Below, one piece after another: positions 9,382 to 18,189 of a stretch of DNA of 64,000 nt. Under the pieces are notes generated by a model. It ran no database searches. It was not told the DNA's origin and saw only the letters and a program-made list of their open reading frames with translations. Position 1 is the first letter of the stretch, and every line of letters begins with the position of its first letter. The translations under genes and the position numbers were made by a program. Source of the stretch: Bacillus sp. RO2 (GTDB lineage: Bacteria > Bacillota > Bacilli > Bacillales > Bacillaceae_I); assembly GCF_012911845.1 (NCBI RefSeq), contig NZ_JAAXCU010000042.1, forward strand, positions 62,001 through 126,000, in the 5' to 3' direction.

Positions 9382-12300
9382 AACCAATCACATTGACGAT
9401 CGCAGGGCTCCACAGCTTCCGTGAAAAACAAATAATTGACTTTGAATCGCTTTGTGAGGGTGGCGTATTTGGAATTTTTGGACCAACCGGAAGTGGAAAA
9501 TCTTCCATATTGGACGGGATGACGCTTGCTCTGTACGGAAAAGTAGAACGTGCCTCCAATAATACGCAGGGAATTATGAATCATGCTGAAAATAAGTTAG
9601 AGGTTTCCTTTTTATTTGAACTAGAAAATGCAAAGGGGAAGCAGCGTTTTAAAGTGGAACGGACCTTTAAAAGGACAGATGACATCCGTGTTAAGTCAGG
9701 GATATCAAGATTGACGGAAGAAAAGGAAGGCGAACATATCGTTATTGCGGATAAAGCAAGTGAAGTGAATCAGGCCATTCAAGAGATACTGGGACTAACC
9801 ATTGATGACTTCACCAGAGCCGTTGTGTTGCCACAAGGTAAATTTGCCGAATTTCTGTCGCTTAAAGGTGCAGACAGAAGACAAATGCTGCAACGCCTGT
9901 TCCAGTTAGAAAAATACGGCGACCAGCTTTCCCGAAAAATAAAGGAAGAGCTGCAAGAAAAAACAAGACTGTTAGGAGAAATACATGCTGAGCAGTTAGG
10001 GTTGGGTGAAGCTTCTGATGAGGCGGTAAAAGAAGCAGAAAAAGCGTTCAAGGAAGTAGAGACACTCGTTAAAAGTTCAGAGAAAGCACTTCAAGAGATG
10101 GAATATGTTTTTGAGCAAAAAAAGAAGCAATGGGAAAGGCAGCTTGAAAAGGCACAGGTGGAAAAAAAACTTCAATCTTTCCTTTTGCAAGAGGCTTCGA
10201 TTAAGGAGCTGGAAACTTCTTATACATTGGCGGAACAGGCGGAGAGCTTAAAACCTTTGTTGGAAGATCTAAGAGAAGTGGAAAAAGCATTGTTTCAATG
10301 GAAGCAAAAAAGTCAACAGGATCAAGCTGCCAATATTTCTTCAAAAGAAACGCTAGAACAAGCTTTGAATACGTATGAATCAGCAAGAGTTAAGAAAGAA
10401 ACAACATTACCTATATTGCTTACAAAGAAAGAAAAGTTAGAACGGGCAGGAAATCTGGAAGAAGGTTTGAATGACCAGAAGCCCAAAATGGAAGAACTTA
10501 AACACTCTTTGGTTGCTAATAAAGAAGCATTAGCTAAATTAGAAACCCAGGAAGAAAAGGCAAAGGAATTGTATACCAAGGCAGTAAACAAGCAAAAGAC
10601 AATAAAAGATGAGCTTGCCTCCCTTTCGATTGCACCTGCACGTCTAGAAATACTTCAGAAAGCATTTGACAAGAAACAAGAGATACTTCTCATTGAGAAA
10701 AAAATGAAGGAAAATGGAGCAGAAGTAGCTTCGTTACAAAACAAAATTTCTACCTTCCAGGCTGAGAACCAAAAAGCAGAAGTGAATCTAAATAAGGGAA
10801 AAGAAACTCTTTTAGAAATTTTCCAAAGTACAGAGAAGCACTATGATCAAGCATCAAAAATGGCGCAACAGCTTGATTGGCTTGAACGACAGCTTGAACA
10901 GTTTTTAGAAGCGGAACAAAAGCTTGCGGATGATGCAAAAATCCATCAATTAGCATTGGAGTTGGCCAAATCTCTTGAAGATGGAGACGCATGTCCCGTT
11001 TGTGGTTCTACAGATCATCCCGGTCTAGCTTCTCATCAAGCTCATCGGGAAGTTGCAAGCAGCAAAGAGGAAAACGGTATAGGAAAACTTCCTTCTGCGA
11101 TTTCGTTTCAAAAACAGGAAAACCTGAAGATTAAGCTTAAATTAGAGCAAATAGCTTCGGAGCTTCATCGAGACCTTGAAGGGGAAAAAGGCTTGCCGTC
11201 TCCAAAGGAATCGTTTGAAAAATGGGACCTGTGGGACAAGGAATGGAACGAGTCAAAGGACACAGCAGGTCTGCTTGCTGAAAAGTACCATAGAATTTCA
11301 ACAGAACAAAAGGCGCTAATTCAAGACCTTATTCAGTTGCAAGAAAAGAAAGAGAAGGTGGACAATTACCTTCAAACGTGGACAGGGACTTTTAAGGAAA
11401 CAGTAAAGCTTGCTTCTAGCTATATGGAACAGCGTGAAGAATGGAGGAAGCGTTTAGAAGATACACAAAAGGAGTTGTTAGAAAAGAAAAACAAGTGGGA
11501 GAGCGATTTCGAAGAAGAAAATTTTGAAGAAATCGAAACCACCTACCAAGCTGCCAAAGAAAATGAAAAACACCGAATGGACCTTCAGGAAAGAATAAAT
11601 ACAAGTGTGGATTTTATTGAAACAAAAGAGAAAGAATTAAAAGTAACACAAGAAAAGAAGCGAGAGATTGAAAAAAACATTTACCAAGAGGAACTACAGT
11701 TAGAACAGCTTCTTAATCGTATGAAAGATACGCAAGAAGAAATAAAGTCCATCGCTGGAGAGAATAATATTCAGGATGAGCTGAAGCGTGTTGAGTATGA
11801 AATGGAATGCTTAAATATGAAGGAAAGGGAAAACTACCAAAAATGGATAGAATCCCAGAAGCATGCTCAAGAAAGGGAGAAAGCTGCTTCACATAGTGAA
11901 CAGATGGTACGGGAATCGGAGTCCCGTCTTGCTCTCATTCAAGAAAAATGGAAACATGAACTGGACAAGTCCGTGTTCACAGCTACGGATGATGTAGAGC
12001 GGGCGATTGTTCATATAGAATCAAAAGCTGTATGGAAAGAACAAATAGAACAGTACTGGGAAGAAAGAAAGGCCGTTGAAAAGGACCTTTCTCGTTTAAA
12101 TGCATTGATTGGTACAGAAATTTTAGAAGAAGAGGAATGGGAGAAATTCCGAGATCAACTACAGTTTGCTCGCAAAGATTTGCGTGATGAGATAGAAAGA
12201 AAGAGTGCGCTTCAACAAAATCTCCTTTCTTTAAAAGAGCGTAATGAACGGTTTAGGATTCTGGAGGAAAAGAAGACAAAGCTAACGGAAGAGACTCAAG

Positions 12301-12803
12301 CATATCAAAAGCTTCAGACTGTCTTTAAAGGAAACAGTTTTGTTGAATACTTGGCGGAAGAGCAGTTGCTGCAAATAAGCAGGGATGCTTCAGAGAGGTT
12401 GGGACAGCTTACCCGCCAGCGATATGCCCTGGAAATGGATTCAAATGGAGGATTCATTATTCGTGACGATGCTAATGGTGGTGTAAGGAGACCTGTCTCC
12501 ACTCTTTCTGGTGGTGAAACATTCCTTACATCCTTGGCACTTGCATTGTCCCTTTCCGCTCAAATTCAGTTAAGAGGAGAATATCCACTGCAGTTCTTCT
12601 TCCTTGATGAGGGCTTTGGGACACTTGATTCAGAGCTTTTGGATGCGGTAGTCACTGCATTGGAAAAACTTCAGTCCGACCATCTTGCAGTGGGGGTTAT
12701 CTCCCATGTACAAGAGCTACGGGCACGTTTGCCTAGACGACTGGTGGTTACCCCTGCAAAGTCTTCTGGCAACGGTTCTGTTGTGACTTTAGAAAACTTA
12801 TGA
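9378..12803 (+). CDS. sbcC: Nuclease SbcCD subunit C (Rad50-like ATPase)
   Basis: SbcC is the SMC-like ATPase partner of SbcD. The 1141-aa protein has Walker A GPTGSGKS at residues 35-42. Two very long Glu/Lys/Gln-rich coiled-coil arms flank a zinc hook CPVC at 539-542. The C-terminal half-domain has the ABC signature TLSGGETFL and Walker B FFFLDEGFGTLD. This layout is diagnostic for Rad50/SbcC. It is the last gene of the coupled sbcDC pair; yisB follows after 75 bp. Confidence 0.97.
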   Translation: MKPITLTIAGLHSFREKQIIDFESLCEGGVFGIFGPTGSGKSSILDGMTLALYGKVERASNNTQGIMNHAENKLEVSFLFELENAKGKQRFKVERTFKRTDDIRVKSGISRLTEEKEGEHIVIADKASEVNQAIQEILGLTIDDFTRAVVLPQGKFAEFLSLKGADRRQMLQRLFQLEKYGDQLSRKIKEELQEKTRLLGEIHAEQLGLGEASDEAVKEAEKAFKEVETLVKSSEKALQEMEYVFEQKKKQWERQLEKAQVEKKLQSFLLQEASIKELETSYTLAEQAESLKPLLEDLREVEKALFQWKQKSQQDQAANISSKETLEQALNTYESARVKKETTLPILLTKKEKLERAGNLEEGLNDQKPKMEELKHSLVANKEALAKLETQEEKAKELYTKAVNKQKTIKDELASLSIAPARLEILQKAFDKKQEILLIEKKMKENGAEVASLQNKISTFQAENQKAEVNLNKGKETLLEIFQSTEKHYDQASKMAQQLDWLERQLEQFLEAEQKLADDAKIHQLALELAKSLEDGDACPVCGSTDHPGLASHQAHREVASSKEENGIGKLPSAISFQKQENLKIKLKLEQIASELHRDLEGEKGLPSPKESFEKWDLWDKEWNESKDTAGLLAEKYHRISTEQKALIQDLIQLQEKKEKVDNYLQTWTGTFKETVKLASSYMEQREEWRKRLEDTQKELLEKKNKWESDFEEENFEEIETTYQAAKENEKHRMDLQERINTSVDFIETKEKELKVTQEKKREIEKNIYQEELQLEQLLNRMKDTQEEIKSIAGENNIQDELKRVEYEMECLNMKERENYQKWIESQKHAQEREKAASHSEQMVRESESRLALIQEKWKHELDKSVFTATDDVERAIVHIESKAVWKEQIEQYWEERKAVEKDLSRLNALIGTEILEEEEWEKFRDQLQFARKDLRDEIERKSALQQNLLSLKERNERFRILEEKKTKLTEETQAYQKLQTVFKGNSFVEYLAEEQLLQISRDASERLGQLTRQRYALEMDSNGGFIIRDDANGGVRRPVSTLSGGETFLTSLALALSLSAQIQLRGEYPLQFFFLDEGFGTLDSELLDAVVTALEKLQSDHLAVGVISHVQELRARLPRRLVVTPAKSSGNGSVVTLENL

Positions 12804-12878
12804 TATTAGAATTGGTATTGGAGGTATGGTGGAAGGCTGTATGGATATTGAATTTGATTGAAGGAGGTGCAAGCTGTC

Positions 12879-13190
12879 ATGGGCAAAAAGAAAAAATGGG
12901 ACATTGGTACTTGTGAGCTTTGTGAAAGAGAAGAGGTGGAGATTACGGTCCATCATCTCACCCCTAAGGAAATGGGAGGGACCTTCCTGCCAACGGCTAA
13001 TCTATGTATTCCATGTCATAAACAAATACATGCCCTATATACAAACGACGAACTTGCTATCCGAATGAATACGGTTCTTCTTCTAAAAGATGACCCAAAG
13101 ATAGCATCCTTCATCAAATGGATCCAAAAACAGCCATCATCCAAAATACCACTAACCAAAAAATCAAACGAACGAAAACAAAAACGTTAA
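12879..13190 (+). CDS. yisB: YisB-like HNH protein
   Basis: A 103-aa protein with the HNH/treble-clef pattern: Cys12 and Cys15, the HH pair at 25-26, and NLCIPCHKQIH at residues 41-51 giving Cys43, Cys46 and His47. HNH folds are usually metal-dependent nucleases, but the real activity of YisB is unknown to me. The ATG at 12879 follows AAGGAGGTG; an upstream TTG would start inside that site and is less likely. Position after sbcC and before gerPF matches B. subtilis. A Lys/Arg-rich tail ends the protein. Confidence 0.85.
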   Translation: MGKKKKWDIGTCELCEREEVEITVHHLTPKEMGGTFLPTANLCIPCHKQIHALYTNDELAIRMNTVLLLKDDPKIASFIKWIQKQPSSKIPLTKKSNERKQKR

Positions 13191-13196
13191 AAACCA

Positions 13197-13229
13197 AAAT
13201 CCGTGCCACTTGCGTTGGCACGGATTTTG
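13197..13229. terminator. Bidirectional terminator between yisB and gerPF
   Basis: AAAATCCGTGCCA (13197-13209) and TGGCACGGATTTT (13216-13228) form a perfect 13-bp stem with a 6-nt loop, with A-rich and T-rich flanks. It separates two convergent units. A second small palindrome, GGGGTCTGACCCC, lies just beyond it (about 13264-13276). Confidence 0.85.
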
Positions 13230-13311
13230 TGGTATTTCGGGGTTGAAGGGGAAAGTCCTAGAGGGGTCTGACCCCCTTTTCCCCTTTTCTTCTTTTTTTC
13301 TCTTGTTCCCT

Positions 13312-13530
13312 TTAGTTATTCGCCACAATATCTTGGTCATTGAAGTCAGGGTCGATGGTGTTGGTGGCGGATAGACCGTTGTTGGTGATGATGAAGTTAC
13401 CGGTGTTAAATCCACCGGATCCCCCAGCAGTCTTGGAGGCTGATTTAGGGGAGATGTAGAAGGAATCTCCAAAGTTGATGACGCCTCCACCTACGCTGTT
13501 AATGGCAACCGGACCTACGATAGCTGGCAT
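13312..13530 (-). CDS. gerPF: Spore germination protein GerPF
   Basis: Last gene of the gerP operon, 72 aa. GerP proteins are small sporulation proteins in the inner coat or at the coat-cortex boundary that let germinants pass through the coat. The N-terminus MPAIVGPVAINSVGGGVINF and a FNTGNF stretch are close to GerPA, showing the two are paralogues. I start at the internal ATG (13530), which has AAGGATG about 8 nt upstream; three more upstream codons would place the start inside the RBS. The gap to gerPE is 129 bp, longer than elsewhere in the operon. Confidence 0.93.
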   Translation of the reverse strand: MPAIVGPVAINSVGGGVINFGDSFYISPKSASKTAGGSGGFNTGNFIITNNGLSATNTIDPDFNDQDIVANN

Positions 13531-13659
13531 GTAGAACATCCTTTTTGTTTATAGGTGAGCGCACTCTTCTAGTTTTCTCCCTGAAACAATGAACCCACCC
13601 ATGTTTTTATGATACTTATACTATATGATGTGAGACCCAAAAGGTGAGGATACAGACAC

Positions 13660-14076
13660 TTATTCATCCTCACTTTTGATAGAAGTGTCTGGTAATCCCA
13701 TGTTTTTGTGTACTTCTGGTCCTAAAAGCTGTCTAGTTTGCTTTACCCTTGACTCCCCACAAATCGTGTTGGATGAACCAATTTGTAAGACAGAAGAGGA
13801 TGAAACCCCTTTTATCTTAATGGAATTGACGCAAATATTTGGATTCACATTATTCACTGACATGTTCACCCGCTCGGTTATGACAGGAGTTGGGGATTTC
13901 ATGGAAAATATCGGATACTCAGAAAAGTTTCCCTCACTACCATAAAACCGAGGAAATTCTCTTTTCACAGCAAGAGCTCTTGATTTGGCATTTATATAAT
14001 ACGAATCCCCAATGTGGAAATAGGAGCTGAAAGATAAAGAATGCAAGTTTATATCGTTGACTCTAGAAATTCGCAT
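13660..14076 (-). CDS. gerPE: Spore germination protein GerPE
   Basis: A 138-aa member of the gerP set. It begins MRISRVNDINLHSLSFSS and has the recurring GerP phrases FHIGDSYYI and KGVSSSSVLQIGSS. It starts 3 bp after the gerPD stop, so translation is coupled. Its function is inferred from operon membership: coat assembly or permeability for nutrient germinants. It acts in the mother cell and coat, with no membrane segment or signal peptide. Confidence 0.92.
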   Translation of the reverse strand: MRISRVNDINLHSLSFSSYFHIGDSYYINAKSRALAVKREFPRFYGSEGNFSEYPIFSMKSPTPVITERVNMSVNNVNPNICVNSIKIKGVSSSSVLQIGSSNTICGESRVKQTRQLLGPEVHKNMGLPDTSIKSEDE

Positions 14077-14079
14077 GGC

Positions 14080-14256
14080 TTATTCCGTTGTAAGTGGTAC
14101 AAACGGTCCGATTATTAATGCTTCAGGGGGCGTGTCAAAATAAGATGTCAGGCAAATATTCTGTGTATCCCCCACTAGGAAAATAGAAGAGGAAGACACT
14201 CCAAGTATATCGATTTTATCTACTTGCAAATTATGATTGGAAACTTGGAAATTCAT
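14080..14256 (-). CDS. gerPD: Spore germination protein GerPD
   Basis: A 58-aa frame reading MNFQVSNHNLQVDKIDILGV, then SSSSIFLVGD and ending in IIGPFVPLTTE. The length and the GVSSSSIFLVGD block are typical of GerPD. It fills the gap between gerPC (17 bp upstream) and gerPE (3 bp downstream) in the order known from Bacillus. It is too short for many ORF callers and easy to miss. Confidence 0.9.
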   Translation of the reverse strand: MNFQVSNHNLQVDKIDILGVSSSSIFLVGDTQNICLTSYFDTPPEALIIGPFVPLTTE

Positions 14257-14273
14257 TTATAAACACCACGCAT

Positions 14274-14891
14274 TTATTTTTTTTGAGGAAGAGTTTGAAT
14301 AAAGGCAGCAAAAGCTTTATCCATATCTGCTTGAAGCTGTTGGATAGCTATTTCCTTAATTTTTTCATCATTGTAACCCTTTTGAACAGATTCTGCGGTT
14401 ATCGCATTTAATGTGTGATTTACGCGTGAAGCTAGTTGATTGTTTACATCTTGGATCATGAAATCATGATAGTGTTTTTCAAGCGTTCTGCCTTGCTGTT
14501 TAGCTATCTGGTCAATTTTAGTTTTTCCGTTTTTCTGAAGATAATCCCGAAGGTCTGCCTCAATCCCTTTGGCTAAATTCTGATTTCGCTGTGGAACAGG
14601 CACTTCCAAATTGTTTTGGGTTACGACAAAATCTTCAATTTCCCCAGGTGACCCAGGTGTCAACCCAATATTCAGTGTGCCTTCTAATGTTTCCACCTTA
14701 AGCTGATCAAATTTATACTCAATCCGTTCAATATTCATACTTGGCTTTTCTTTTAATTGGGTGATTTCCTGTTGCATAAGTTTCAGCAGTTCCTCGAGGG
14801 TGGAGATCTGCTTCGTTTGGTTTTCCACTACTTGTTGTAATTGCTGGATCTGTTGCTGCGATTGATAAAAATACTGATAATTATTATACAT
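14274..14891 (-). CDS. gerPC: Spore germination protein GerPC
   Basis: The largest GerP protein, 205 aa. The first about 55 residues form a Gln-rich coiled coil with heptad-like spacing (QQQIQQLQQVVENQTKQ), followed by an alpha/beta C-terminal part ending QTLPQKK. Length and coiled-coil start fit GerPC, which is needed for the other GerP proteins to work. An AAAGGGGTGG-type RBS lies upstream of the ATG. Third gene of the operon. Confidence 0.93.
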   Translation of the reverse strand: MYNNYQYFYQSQQQIQQLQQVVENQTKQISTLEELLKLMQQEITQLKEKPSMNIERIEYKFDQLKVETLEGTLNIGLTPGSPGEIEDFVVTQNNLEVPVPQRNQNLAKGIEADLRDYLQKNGKTKIDQIAKQQGRTLEKHYHDFMIQDVNNQLASRVNHTLNAITAESVQKGYNDEKIKEIAIQQLQADMDKAFAAFIQTLPQKK

Positions 14892-14989
14892 CCGACCACC
14901 CCTTTCATTGGTTGCTGTTCAAGTCCTATTAGAAGCATCTCTAATACTTTATGCAAACATTGAAAATGGGTGAATGCCCAGTATGTTAT

Positions 14990-15232
14990 TTATCTTGACC
15001 CTGTTAAAGGTACAGGAAGTTCTAATGCACTCGGAGGTATGTCGCTTTGCTGCTGCGCTATTTCAGCACTGCTTACTGGTGCTGGTCCGGTGAAGTTACC
15101 TGTATTGTACAAGTTGGATAAAGACTTAATAACTCCTGCGCTACCAATTTGAAAAACGGAGGAGTTTGATATCCCTCCTATTTTTAAATGATGGATGACA
15201 ATACTTTGATTGATATAAAAATTGGATGCCAT
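14990..15232 (-). CDS. gerPB: Spore germination protein GerPB
   Basis: 80 aa, beginning MASNFYINQSIVIHHLKIGG and continuing ISNSSVFQIGSAG, the GerPB signature. I place the start at 15232 because CAGGAGGGG sits 6 nt upstream of that ATG; the longer frame to 15295 reads through the ribosome site. It lies between gerPA and gerPC, with a Pro/Ser-rich tail. Confidence 0.92.
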   Translation of the reverse strand: MASNFYINQSIVIHHLKIGGISNSSVFQIGSAGVIKSLSNLYNTGNFTGPAPVSSAEIAQQQSDIPPSALELPVPLTGSR

Positions 15233-15302
15233 ACGTATCCCCTCCTGTATGAGAACGGAGTACTTTTCGGTTGCCAAGCTCCGCAAGCACTCCACTAGTT
15301 CG

Positions 15303-15524
15303 TTACATATTCAAAGCCACCGGCTGATCATTTACATCTTGGTCATAGGTGTTGGTCTGACTGTTTGTGTTGCTTATAGATATATTGTCTCCGGTGTTGA
15401 AACTTCCGGCTCCTGCGAATGTTTTGGCGGAACTGACTGGAGACATTTGAAAAACATCCCCGATATGAAAGACCCCGGAGTTACCGATGCTGTTAACATT
15501 TACAGCTCCGACGATTGCTGGCAT
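15303..15524 (-). CDS. gerPA: Spore germination protein GerPA
   Basis: First gene of the operon, 73 aa, starting MPAIVGAVNVNSIGNSG, with GVFHIGDVF and the Asn/Asp-rich tail NTYDQDVNDQP. It is paralogous to GerPF. AAAGGAGTTAACG precedes the ATG. The SigK-type promoter directly upstream fits mother-cell expression late in sporulation, when the coat is built. Confidence 0.94.
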   Translation of the reverse strand: MPAIVGAVNVNSIGNSGVFHIGDVFQMSPVSSAKTFAGAGSFNTGDNISISNTNSQTNTYDQDVNDQPVALNM

Positions 15525-15556
15525 AACGTTAACTCCTTTACTGTGCGCTTATGCTA

Positions 15557-15583
15557 TATCCTATGACATTAGCCCTGTATGGT
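15557..15583 (-). promoter_or_regulatory. SigK promoter of the gerP operon
   Basis: On the minus strand the -10 CATAGGATA (15557-15565) matches CATA-N3-TA exactly. An AC at the -35 (15582-15583) stands 16 bp away, the usual SigK layout. It lies 32 bp upstream of gerPA, consistent with the known late mother-cell control of gerP in Bacillus. Confidence 0.75.
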
Positions 15584-15683
15584 GAGTGGACATCGAAAAA
15601 GGAAAAGAGGATTTGATGATAGGAATATAAAGGAAAAAGAGCTATAATATTCTTTATGAAAGAACGAAAAGGGAGGAATCTGG

Positions 15684-16859
15684 ATGCAAGCGGCACCCAT
15701 ACAAGAAAAAGAGAGAATAGTAGCATTAGATATTATAAGGGGAATTGCAATATTAGGTATTTTTTTAGTGAACATGCCATCTTTTTTTGCACCAATGCTT
15801 TATGTAAACATCAAAACATATTGGACTGATGCACGGGACATTATAGTAATGAATGGAGTGGATATCATTGCTCAAGCAAGCTTTTATACCCTCTTTTCAT
15901 TTCTTTTTGGGTATGGCTTTATTATTTTCACAACGAGAGTAGCAGAGAAAAATCTTTCCGTACCTAAATATTTCTCAAGAAGATTAGTTGTTTTGTTGGT
16001 GATAGGAATCATTCATGCCTTTTTAATTTGGCATGGGGATATTCTCATTACCTACGCATTATGTGGTTTTCTCCTATTGTTTATGAGGAAAATGTCCTCT
16101 AAAGCGATGGTTTGGACGGGTCTGCTTCTTATTGTAATTCCTACAACACTGTTGTCATTATTAATGCTTGTAATTACTTTAACGGTTGGGGATACAGATC
16201 TCTATTCCCCATTTGAGGCAAATGCTGCTCAATCTTTACAAGTTTATGCGAATGGAACATTTATGGAGATTACGAAACAGCGAATTTCGGATTGGTCTTT
16301 CGTTAATATCGCGAACTTTTTCTTTATTGTGCTTTCTGTTTTGCCAATGTTCCTGTTTGGAGCGGCTGCAGCAAAATCCAAGTGGCTTGAAAACCTAGAG
16401 GAAAACCTCTCATGGATGAAGAAGCTTTGGATTACAACTTTTGTATTGGCATTAATATTTAAATTACTACCATATTACACAACTCAAAATTACACAACAG
16501 AATATTTACAGGACGGGTTAGGTGGGCCTGCAAGTGCAATTTTCTACTTTTTATCAGTCGTTTTGGCAACTAGAACAGGATTGGGTTCGAAATTATTGTC
16601 CCCGTTTCAGTACGTCGGAAAAATGAGTTTAACAAACTACTTATTCCAATCTGTTGTTTGTTCGCTGATCTTCTATAGTTATGGACTAGGATTATATGGA
16701 TCGGTTACTCCGTTTTATGGCCTATGGCTTGTTCTAGGTATTTATATCTTCCAAATCATTATTAGCAGAGTCTGGGTGGCTAACTTCCATTATGGTCCGA
16801 TGGAGTGGTTATGGAGAGCGGGTACTTACGGTAATAAGCCTAAATTTAAAAAGATGTGA
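15684..16859 (+). CDS. DUF418 family membrane protein (YeiB-like)
   Basis: A 391-aa polytopic membrane protein with about nine or ten hydrophobic segments. The N-terminus reads ERIVALDIIRGIAILGIFLV, typical of the acyltransferase-related DUF418/YeiB family. The C-terminal DUF418 part has GKMSLTNYLFQSV and FHYGPMEWLWR. The biochemical role of these proteins is unknown. The ATG follows GGGAGGAATCTGG, and a TATAAT at about 15644 could be its -10. It stands between gerP and yisI, a position with no B. subtilis equivalent that I recall. Confidence 0.85.
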   Translation: MQAAPIQEKERIVALDIIRGIAILGIFLVNMPSFFAPMLYVNIKTYWTDARDIIVMNGVDIIAQASFYTLFSFLFGYGFIIFTTRVAEKNLSVPKYFSRRLVVLLVIGIIHAFLIWHGDILITYALCGFLLLFMRKMSSKAMVWTGLLLIVIPTTLLSLLMLVITLTVGDTDLYSPFEANAAQSLQVYANGTFMEITKQRISDWSFVNIANFFFIVLSVLPMFLFGAAAAKSKWLENLEENLSWMKKLWITTFVLALIFKLLPYYTTQNYTTEYLQDGLGGPASAIFYFLSVVLATRTGLGSKLLSPFQYVGKMSLTNYLFQSVVCSLIFYSYGLGLYGSVTPFYGLWLVLGIYIFQIIISRVWVANFHYGPMEWLWRAGTYGNKPKFKKM

Positions 16860-16880
16860 GCATATGCTTCACATCTTTTT
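16848..16880. terminator. Bidirectional terminator shared by the DUF418 gene and yisI
   Basis: AAAAAGATGTGA (16848-16859) pairs with TCACATCTTTTT (16869-16880) around a GCATATGC loop plus one bulge. It overlaps the last codons of the DUF418 gene and its right end touches the yisI stop codon. Confidence 0.85.
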
Positions 16881-17059
16881 CATTGTGCAAAGGAATATTT
16901 ATTTTGGTTTTTCAATAACCTTAATTGTTGTTGCGACTGCTTATTTAATAGAACATCGAGTTCTTGGCTGCATTTCACCGTTTGAGATGCAGTAAATCCG
17001 TATTCTTTTGCGTAATGAATCATTTGCTGTCTTTTTAATTCAATTTTTAAGGCTAACAT
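16880..17059 (-). CDS. yisI: Spo0E-like aspartyl-phosphate phosphatase
   Basis: A 59-aa frame not long enough for most ORF lists. It begins MLALKIELKRQQMIHYAKEY and carries the family signature SQELDVLLN at residues 31-39, within two predicted helices. Spo0E-type phosphatases remove phosphate from Spo0A~P and so delay sporulation; B. subtilis yisI sits at the same place between gerPA and yisK. GGAG lies 9 nt upstream of the ATG. The phosphatase role here is inferred from the signature. Confidence 0.8.
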   Translation of the reverse strand: MLALKIELKRQQMIHYAKEYGFTASQTVKCSQELDVLLNKQSQQQLRLLKNQNKYSFAQ

Positions 17060-17217
17060 TTGCTTCTACTCCATTATAATAAGATTAAGTAACGCAAGCG
17101 GTTGTCCTTATTATGGCACGGCTTTCTCAAGAAAAAAAGCACTTCGATAAAACAAGTCATAATATAACAAATTACAACATAATCACAGTATTTGTAGAAG
17201 GAAGGATGAGTAAACGA

Positions 17218-18123
17218 GTGCATTTATTATCTATGGAAATTAACGGAGAAGTTAGAATTGGACTAACCGACGAAGCACAATTATATGTTATAGATCTTCA
17301 AAAAGCGCATTCAGATAAAAGAGAGGAAAGTGTTTGGCCTTCAACTCTGTTGGAAGGTATAGAGACTGGGGAAGAATTTGTCGCCAATGTTGCGAGCCTT
17401 CGAGACTGGGTGTTTACACAACGAAATTCTAGGGACTATTTTATCCCTATGAAAGAGGTCAGGCTTCTTGCGCCGGTCCCAAGGCCTCGAAAGAACATTT
17501 TTTGTGTAGGGAAAAATTACCGTGAACATGTACTGGAGATGGGTAGTGAAGAGGATATTCCCGAACATATAATGATTTTTACGAAAGTTCCCACTACCGT
17601 AATTGGCCACGAAGAAATCATTCTTTTACACGAAGATGTAACCGGCCAATTGGACTATGAGGGGGAATTGGCAATAGTAATGGGAAAAGGAGGAAAAGGT
17701 ATACCTATAGAAGATGCAATGGATTATATCTTCGGCTACACAATTGTGAATGATGTAACGGCTAGAGACTTGCAAAAGCGTCATAGTCAATTCTTTCTAG
17801 GTAAAAGTCTGGATGGAACGTGCCCCATGGGACCAGTCGTTGTGCATAAATCGGCGATAGATGACCCCCAATGCTTGAAGATGAAAACCATGGTGAACGG
17901 GGAAGTCCGTCAATTTGCTTCCACAGAACAAATGATTTTTTCCATACCTGAAATAATAGCAACTATTTCTAAAGGGATGACTTTAGAACCGGGAGATATT
18001 ATTGCGACCGGAACTCCTGCTGGTGTCGGGAAAGGATTTGATCCACCGCGTTTTTTAACAGGGGAAGATGTGATAGAAGTCTGCATTGAGAAAATTGGTG
18101 TTTTAAGAAATACAGTCAAGTAA
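17218..18123 (+). CDS. yisK: YisK, fumarylacetoacetate hydrolase-fold protein
   Basis: A protein of the FAH superfamily. Motifs are FCVGKNYREHV, the acidic metal site LDYEGELAIV, FGYTIVNDVTARDLQKRHSQ and the closing GDIIATGTPAGVGKG. B. subtilis YisK is reported to have oxaloacetate decarboxylase activity and to associate with Mbl. An open frame extends up to 17113, but I choose the GTG at 17218: GAAGGATGAG lies about 7 nt before it and the resulting 301 aa is the length I know for YisK. An ATG at 17206 is the alternative. Confidence 0.87.
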   Translation: MHLLSMEINGEVRIGLTDEAQLYVIDLQKAHSDKREESVWPSTLLEGIETGEEFVANVASLRDWVFTQRNSRDYFIPMKEVRLLAPVPRPRKNIFCVGKNYREHVLEMGSEEDIPEHIMIFTKVPTTVIGHEEIILLHEDVTGQLDYEGELAIVMGKGGKGIPIEDAMDYIFGYTIVNDVTARDLQKRHSQFFLGKSLDGTCPMGPVVVHKSAIDDPQCLKMKTMVNGEVRQFASTEQMIFSIPEIIATISKGMTLEPGDIIATGTPAGVGKGFDPPRFLTGEDVIEVCIEKIGVLRNTVK

Positions 18124-18141
18124 CATATCTATGATATAAGC

Positions 18142-18187
18142 AAAAAGCTTCCTGCTAGATTTAGTGCATCCTAGCAGAAAGCTTTTT
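18142..18187. terminator. Bidirectional terminator between yisK and rocD
   Basis: AAAAAGCTT and CTGCTAG on the left pair with CTAGCAG and AAGCTTTTT on the right, with one mismatched position in each arm. Poly-A and poly-T ends serve both convergent genes. Confidence 0.88.
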
Positions 18188-18189
18188 CA

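Noticed and set aside
17113-17217. 35-residue N-terminal extension of YisK.
   Set aside because: No ribosome site precedes the first ATG, and the GTG at 17218 with a good site gives the usual length of 301 aa.
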